From the NCBI GenBank assembly GCA_020697375.1, contig JAJFBJ010000102.1, forward strand, positions 1 to 11,249: a stretch of DNA of 11,249 nt, read 5' to 3'. The position numbers and the translations under genes are program-made. Positions 7,763 through 11,249 of the stretch are shown piece by piece (position 1 is the stretch's first letter; the number at the start of each line of letters is the position of its first letter). Under the pieces are notes generated by a model. It did not search any database. It was not told the DNA's origin and was given only the letters and a program-made list of their open reading frames with translations. Source of the stretch: Nitrospira sp. (lineage in GTDB: Bacteria > Nitrospirota > Nitrospiria > Nitrospirales > Nitrospiraceae).

Positions 7763-7936
7763 TTAGGAACTACTGCAGCAGGTACAGAGTCCCGGTACCG
7801 ATTGAGTTGAGGTAGCTGCCTTTCGTATTGCAAGTCTTATCGCATCGAGATCCTCTACCGTTAAATCCCCTGCCTTCTTTTCTTTGATCTTGTTGGAGAC
7901 TTTCACGTTTTCCCAATCTTTGAGTTTCGCGCTCAT
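7763..7936 (-). CDS. TOMM precursor peptide, 57 residues, core ending CTCCSSS
   Basis: This small gene encodes 57 residues. The leader is highly charged and Cys-free (MSAKLKDWENVKVSNK at the start, then DLTVEDLDAIRLAIRKAA at residues 24-41, a predicted amphipathic helix). It is followed by a Ser/Thr/Gln linker (TSTQS) and the tail VPGLCTCCSSS (47-57). All three cysteines and a run of Ser/Thr fall in the last seven residues, so each could be a site for azole formation. The leader helix is a plausible docking site for the recognition element of the adjacent E1-like protein. Translation is supported by a strong AAGGAGG four bases before the ATG. The gene sits directly upstream of the E1-like, YcaO and SagB genes, the usual place for a TOMM substrate. 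There is no GG or GA leader-cleavage motif; the Pro-Gly at 48-49 may mark the leader/core boundary, though this is inferred. Confidence 0.88.
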   Translation of the reverse strand: MSAKLKDWENVKVSNKIKEKKAGDLTVEDLDAIRLAIRKAATSTQSVPGLCTCCSSS

Positions 7937-7940
7937 GGTT

Positions 7941-7947
7941 CCTCCTT
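7941..7947 (-). promoter_or_regulatory. Strong ribosome binding site of the precursor peptide gene
   Basis: AAGGAGG on the minus strand, then AACC, then the ATG at 7936. It is among the strongest Shine-Dalgarno sequences in the cluster and decides the start codon. It fits a substrate peptide that must be made in excess over the enzymes. Confidence 0.85.
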
Positions 7948-8001
7948 GGTTGATGCGTGATTTTGCGAAGACGATGTGACTATCGGTTGCTTCCTATGGA
8001 C

Positions 8002-8014
8002 GATCACCTCCTTA
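8002..8014 (-). promoter_or_regulatory. Extended Shine-Dalgarno-like element without a start codon
   Basis: The minus strand reads TAAGGAGGTGATC, beginning at the TAA stop of the receptor gene. All 13 bases are complementary to the usual 3' end of bacterial 16S rRNA (GATCACCTCCTTA). Nine bases after GGAGG there is ATA, not ATG, and that frame reads only four more codons before TAG. No ATG, GTG or TTG at a useful distance follows. It may be the relic of a lost small gene, a ribosome-holding site, or part of the precursor leader RNA. Confidence 0.4.
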
Positions 8015-10165
8015 GTATCTAAGTGTTAACCAGCCCATGACTCGGCTGCCAATTGTATCCCCGAGTGGATGTTCCTTATGTTTATCGTTTAGTGCGCTGA
8101 AGGCTGTAATCGCCACCTCAGCATGCTCGTGCCAGAATTGATAAGCTCCTCGAAGGTTCAGGAGGGTGTATGAACCTACCGTAGTACTAGGCGGTAGGGA
8201 GGCGTTGAACGGAAAGGCAGTAAATTGCGAGAATGCCCCAGAGATCGGATATGTCGCAGAGCTCACATAATGGACTGCTGCTTCACCGCTTAACCCGTTG
8301 GCCCACTCGCCTCGAAGGCCTGCATTAATCTTGTCCCTGGGGGCCCCTCGAGTAACCTCTTGGATGGTGAATTTCTGCCCAATCTCTTGATAAGAATAGT
8401 TGATGAATCCGCTTAACCATGATGTGGCTAAAAATTCTACCCCCACTTCGAAACCATAAATGTCGGCTGAGCCATTGTTGAAAAATGTAACCAATCGGGG
8501 GTTATCCGCTGGCCTGGTTCTCGCGATGAGATTTGATATGTGGTTAAAAAACAAGTTCCCTCTCACCCGTACGCGGTGCTTGAGAAACCAACCTTGATAT
8601 CCAAGTTCATACGATGCGATTTGTTCGGGGCTGAGGTTTGACGCCCCTGCCAATCGCCCCGGGGTGACACTCGATGGCACAAAGGGAGGGATTCCAGGAA
8701 AAAATACCGACGAAGCTGCGCTCCCATGAGTCTCAAATATGGTAGGCGGACGGTATGCTACTGAAGCCGATACCCGAATAGTATGATTCTCAGCAAGCTG
8801 GTAGATGATTGCTCCGCGAGGACTGTAGGTTGGATTGATAAATGTGTCCAAATCATATCGAAGCCCGGCCACAGCCGTTAAAGACTCCGTCGCACGCCAT
8901 TCATCTTGAAAGAAAATTCCTAAACGATTTTCCGTGACGTATTGATCCAACAGCGGAGAGGAGCCGGTGTTGTGGCGATAGTTGAATCCATATGTGAGGC
9001 GATTGTTAGACACCAGTTCGATGGAATGCTGAGATTCCAAGTTGTAACTGTTCTGAGTGGCTGAGTTGGTGGGGTTGCCTGATGCATCTCCAACAGAAAT
9101 AAATCGTGCAATACGTGGATCCACCCTTGAAGTAAAATTATCGTTCCAAGTTTGCCACCAGGCTCTGATGAAAAAGTTTGGCCGTTCATACAAGGCATTG
9201 GCATATCCATTACTAATCTTGGTTGAGCCGTGGAGAATATCGAACACCGGCCCATCGAAACGGTTGGTATCCACAATTCCGCCCGAGAAAGTAACTCTCG
9301 ATTTATCGGCCATTGCATATTCAACCTGGCCGTTGAATTTATGGTCTCTGAATGCGAGAGCGTCGCGGTTATTCCACTGGTTTGTCTGATCTCGTCCTAT
9401 TGAGAGACGATAGCCCCAGTTCTTATACACTCCGGCTTGTATCGCAGCTGATGATATCGTCCCTAATTCGCCGCCACCGAATTGAACGGTAGTTCCTTTC
9501 ATTTCTTGCGGAGATTTTGTGATGATGTTAATCACGCCATCGAAGGCGTTGAATCCGTACAAAACTGAGGCGGGTCCTTTCAGTACTTCGATCCGTTTAA
9601 TCTCAGGTAACGTAATAGGAATAGACTTCCACCAAACCTGTCCCTGTATATCTTCATAAATACTGCGGCCATCCACGAGAACCAGCATTTTGTTTTGCTG
9701 TAGCTGATTGTCTCCTCGAACGCTGACATTGAAGTCTGCTCCCGTCACTTGCATAACGTCTATTCCGGGAATACGTCGGAGAACTGTCGGAAGGTCTATA
9801 GCGCCGGAGTGCCGAATATCTTCATCAGTGATGACGTAAACATCCGATGGAGCCTTACTAATTAATTCTGCTCGTCCAGGAAATAATCCTCCCGCAATGA
9901 CGGCGCTTTCTTCTTCCTTGATCAGCTCCAGTTCCGGAACGTTTACATCGCGTTGCTTTGTGATTAGAGTTTCGTCATCAGAGGTGGTGGAGGGCTCGTT
10001 CGTAGTTAAACCAGATGTATCTGGCTGGGCTAGGACCGATGGAACATCCACCGCTAACAAACACAGGGCGCTCATACTTAGCACCACCCGTATGAAGAGC
10101 TGTATTTGATGAAGGTGATGCGGCTTCGCCGAGAGGAAGAAAAAATGCGGAAACTGAGTAGCCAT
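8012..10165 (-). CDS. TonB-dependent outer-membrane receptor
   Basis: From the ATG at 10165 this gives 717 residues. A signal peptide has its hydrophobic core at about residues 21-46, and the likely cut is after VPSVLA, before QPDT. The plug domain spans about residues 95-215: APSDVYVITDEDIRHSGAIDL, the RIPGIDVM segment, VSVRGDN, MLVLVDGRSIYED, then IKRIEVLKGPASVLYGFNAFDGVINIIT. A beta barrel of about 500 residues follows and ends in LTLRY with the terminal aromatic residue typical of outer-membrane proteins. These receptors use TonB energy to import siderophores, other metal chelates, cobalamin or peptides. GGAAGGAG ten bases upstream favours this ATG over the upstream GTG at 10222, which would put 19 extra residues before the signal peptide. 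It precedes the precursor by 75 bases in the same orientation, so its ligand may be the cluster's product. I see no convincing TonB box and no cobalamin riboswitch. Confidence 0.92.
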   Translation of the reverse strand: MATQFPHFFFLSAKPHHLHQIQLFIRVVLSMSALCLLAVDVPSVLAQPDTSGLTTNEPSTTSDDETLITKQRDVNVPELELIKEEESAVIAGGLFPGRAELISKAPSDVYVITDEDIRHSGAIDLPTVLRRIPGIDVMQVTGADFNVSVRGDNQLQQNKMLVLVDGRSIYEDIQGQVWWKSIPITLPEIKRIEVLKGPASVLYGFNAFDGVINIITKSPQEMKGTTVQFGGGELGTISSAAIQAGVYKNWGYRLSIGRDQTNQWNNRDALAFRDHKFNGQVEYAMADKSRVTFSGGIVDTNRFDGPVFDILHGSTKISNGYANALYERPNFFIRAWWQTWNDNFTSRVDPRIARFISVGDASGNPTNSATQNSYNLESQHSIELVSNNRLTYGFNYRHNTGSSPLLDQYVTENRLGIFFQDEWRATESLTAVAGLRYDLDTFINPTYSPRGAIIYQLAENHTIRVSASVAYRPPTIFETHGSAASSVFFPGIPPFVPSSVTPGRLAGASNLSPEQIASYELGYQGWFLKHRVRVRGNLFFNHISNLIARTRPADNPRLVTFFNNGSADIYGFEVGVEFLATSWLSGFINYSYQEIGQKFTIQEVTRGAPRDKINAGLRGEWANGLSGEAAVHYVSSATYPISGAFSQFTAFPFNASLPPSTTVGSYTLLNLRGAYQFWHEHAEVAITAFSALNDKHKEHPLGDTIGSRVMGWLTLRY

Positions 10166-10284
10166 CCGCGGCTCACTCCTTCCGGCCCCTAAACGACTTC
10201 CAGCGCACTGTGCCAGGCGCACTGGATAATCAGGAGAGGTGCTTAGAACACCGCCTCGTCATGTCTGAACAAGTTGGGGCTTAG
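10166..10284. other. Receptor gene upstream region, no clear promoter
   Basis: This stretch holds the receptor gene's ribosome binding site (GGAAGGAG on the minus strand) and presumably its promoter, but I cannot find a convincing -35/-10 pair or an operator such as a Fur box by eye. A 60-residue minus-strand frame that covers 10243-10425 starts with TTG, has no ribosome binding site and overlaps the palindromic repeat, so I do not call it a gene. Confidence 0.3.
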
Positions 10285-10407
10285 CAGGATGCGGAAAAAG
10301 TCCGCCAGCGGCGTTCTCGCATCGTTCAGCGGCTCACCGTACGGCAAGAGCACGATTCGCCGCTTCGCTCGCTGCGGCCTTGCTGGACGGCCTTTTTGCG
10401 CATCCTG
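10285..10407. repeat. Long imperfect palindromic intergenic repeat (Nitrospira-like)
   Basis: The left arm at 10285-10309 begins caggatgcggaaaaag, and the right arm at 10382-10407 ends ctttttgcgcatcctg. The arms are near-complements of each other over about 25 bases, with a few mismatches and a one-base gap. About 72 bases lie between them, including the GC-rich cttcgctcgctgcggcc stretch. Such large stem-forming units scattered between genes resemble REP-like or MITE-like elements. I remember this type of sequence from Nitrospira genomes, but I could not search. It lies just upstream of the receptor promoter region and may terminate transcription coming from the right flank. Confidence 0.6.
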
Positions 10408-10588
10408 TTGACTATCTGATACCAACCGGCCATGTGATCTGCCCGCGGCTTATTGTACAAAAATTGAGTTTTTCCGCAGCTTGTTGGAACTCATCTCGGT
10501 ACGAGCCTGGTTCCTGTCACGCACAGTATTCTTCATCCCGGTCAGCCCAATGTACTGTGCCGATCGTCACAGCCTATGCCGTCGCCGG
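10408..10588. other. Intergenic stretch with nothing recognisable
   Basis: I see no gene, RNA or clear regulatory site here. Two overlapping plus-strand frames lack ribosome binding sites and run into the small membrane-protein gene on the other strand. Part of the left side may belong to an extended form of the palindromic repeat. Confidence 0.3.
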
Positions 10589-10795
10589 CTAGGCCACGGA
10601 GTCTTTGCTCCCAGAAATGTGAGTCGGTGTGACAGACTCGCTTGGATTGTGCGCTTCAGCTGAATCGATTCTCGGCCCGTCTACGGGAGTGGCATCGATC
10701 CAGATGCGGCCGGCCGCTATGAGAAGGAAGAGGATGCCGAGAAGCAGGAAAGTGAGCGCGATCATAATGACCTCTTGGATGCGCTGTTCTCCCAT
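10589..10795 (-). CDS. Small single-span membrane protein, 68 residues
   Basis: This encodes 68 residues. A short polar N-terminus (MGEQRIQEV) is followed by one strongly hydrophobic helix, about residues 10-30 (IMIALTFLLLGILFLLIAAG), and a polar tail rich in Pro, Ser, Asp and Thr. AAGGAGG eight bases before the ATG is an excellent ribosome binding site and is the main evidence that the gene is real. I do not recognise a family. It lies 279 bases downstream of the DUF928-like gene in the same direction and upstream of the palindromic repeat, so it is probably not part of the biosynthetic operon. Its layout, one N-terminal span followed by a short soluble tail, is like that of the 41-residue protein at 245-370, but the sequences do not look related. 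Confidence 0.65.
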   Translation of the reverse strand: MGEQRIQEVIMIALTFLLLGILFLLIAAGRIWIDATPVDGPRIDSAEAHNPSESVTPTHISGSKDSVA

Positions 10796-11074
10796 CGGCG
10801 TGCCCTCCTTGGGGAACGATCATCTGAGTTCGTCAAAGCGCAAAGGTTGTGCCAATATCAGACGCTATGTCCTGAACCGAGTTTGTGTTCGAGGAACTCC
10901 AGAATCCTAAGGAAAACAGGTCGAGCCATTCAGCTCTGACTTCATTTCGATTTCGCTACGCATGAAGAGGTGTATCCAAACGGATTCAGGGAGTATCTAA
11001 ATTGATACGACATGCTGTGAGCGCAGAGGCGGAAATGAGAATTCAGGCAGGTCAGTATGGGAAGGAGCCCGGCA
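10796..11074. other. Intergenic stretch, only a small inverted repeat seen
   Basis: No gene is supported here apart from the ribosome binding site of the 68-residue protein at the left edge. A short inverted repeat, GTATC-taaatt-GATAC at 10993-11008, could be an operator or chance. No terminator follows the DUF928-like gene within the bases I checked by eye. Confidence 0.3.
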
Positions 11075-11249
11075 TTACCCTGGCCAGTACACTCCAGACT
11101 GGTTCAATAGGTGTCGAAGCATCGTTCTCAAGGTGGCATTGTTGCCATCCTGCTCAATGAGTTCAAGCAGGCAGGAAATGGCGTCATACCACAAGCCCGA
11201 TTCGGAATACCGATAAATCGCATCTCTGCTACAAGCGGTCCAGGTACAG
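11075..11249 (-). CDS. C-terminal end of a DUF928-like protein (cut by window edge)
   Basis: The last 57 codons and the stop are in the window; the start lies beyond the right edge. The readable part contains IYRYSESGLWYDAISCLLELIEQDGNNATL and ends LRHLLNQSGVYWPG. The pattern [AS]ExGxWYDA[ILV]xxLxEL followed by a short helix and a terminal Leu/Val segment resembles the C-terminus of DUF928 proteins, a family of unknown function that often occurs near CHAT or TPR proteins. This match is from memory and the fragment is short, so the assignment is tentative. The helix-rich, TPR-like composition is directly visible. It is transcribed toward the 68-residue membrane-protein gene. Confidence 0.5.
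   Translation of the reverse strand, partial: CTWTACSRDAIYRYSESGLWYDAISCLLELIEQDGNNATLRTMLRHLLNQSGVYWPG

Noticed and set aside
8012..10222. Cobalamin riboswitch or CRISPR-like repeats near the receptor
   Set aside because: I looked for a B12-box-like element and for regularly spaced repeats and found neither.
10243..10425. Minus-strand 60-residue frame within the palindromic repeat
   Set aside because: It starts with TTG, lacks a ribosome binding site and consists largely of the repeat arms, so it is most likely a by-product of the repeat.
10993..11008. Inverted repeat GTATC-taaatt-GATAC as a possible operator
   Set aside because: The arms are only five bases and no promoter or regulator is tied to it.
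1881..11217. A 15-base word TCGGAATACCGATAA found both in the flavoenzyme gene and in the DUF928-like gene
   Set aside because: The two copies are read in different frames in unrelated genes and have no shared flanks; one such match by chance in 11 kb is unlikely but not remarkable.

Overview
The window most resembles a Nitrospira-like (phylum Nitrospirota) chromosome. This is inferred from the style of the flanking proteins and from a long imperfect palindromic intergenic repeat (about 10285-10407) that I remember, without a search, as common in such genomes. Every convincing intact gene lies on the minus strand, so the window is best read from right to left.

Right flank (11249 to 10166): the C-terminal end of a DUF928-like protein, cut by the window edge; a 279-base gap with nothing I can name; a 68-residue single-span membrane protein with a strong ribosome binding site; then about 420 bases holding the palindromic repeat.

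Centre (10165 to 1015): what looks like a complete biosynthetic cluster for a thiazole/oxazole-modified peptide (TOMM, or linear azol(in)e-containing peptide). In transcription order it holds: a TonB-dependent outer-membrane receptor; a 57-residue precursor peptide (7763-7936) ending in VPGLCTCCSSS; a perfect 10-bp hairpin; a ThiF/E1-like leader-binding cyclodehydratase partner; a YcaO cyclodehydratase ending in PIPHPLP; a SagB-type FMN azoline dehydrogenase; an unrecognised 558-residue protein with an HEXXGH motif and a downstream GEAAAD motif, like a zinc metallopeptidase; and an FAD amine-oxidase-like flavoenzyme. The leader-binding protein and YcaO genes overlap by four bases. The remaining cluster genes are 13 to 122 bases apart, which suggests one transcription unit with the hairpin as a possible attenuator after the precursor.

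Proposed pathway: the E1-like protein binds the leader and presents the C-terminal Cys/Thr/Ser tail to YcaO, which uses ATP to form azolines. SagB oxidises these to azoles. The HEXXGH protein may remove the leader, and the flavoenzyme may make a further oxidative change. The TonB receptor could take the product, or a metal-bound form of it, back into the periplasm. No exporter gene is visible.

Left flank (948 to 1): a truncated IS630-family transposase remnant in the opposite orientation, a 41-residue single-span membrane protein, and the N-terminus of a ribbon-helix-helix DNA-binding protein cut by the window edge. Sampled stretches of the cluster look AT-richer than the transposase remnant (hand counts of 25/60 G+C at 4441-4500 and 39/60 at 841-900). 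With the transposon scar at one edge and the repeat at the other, this hints at horizontal acquisition.
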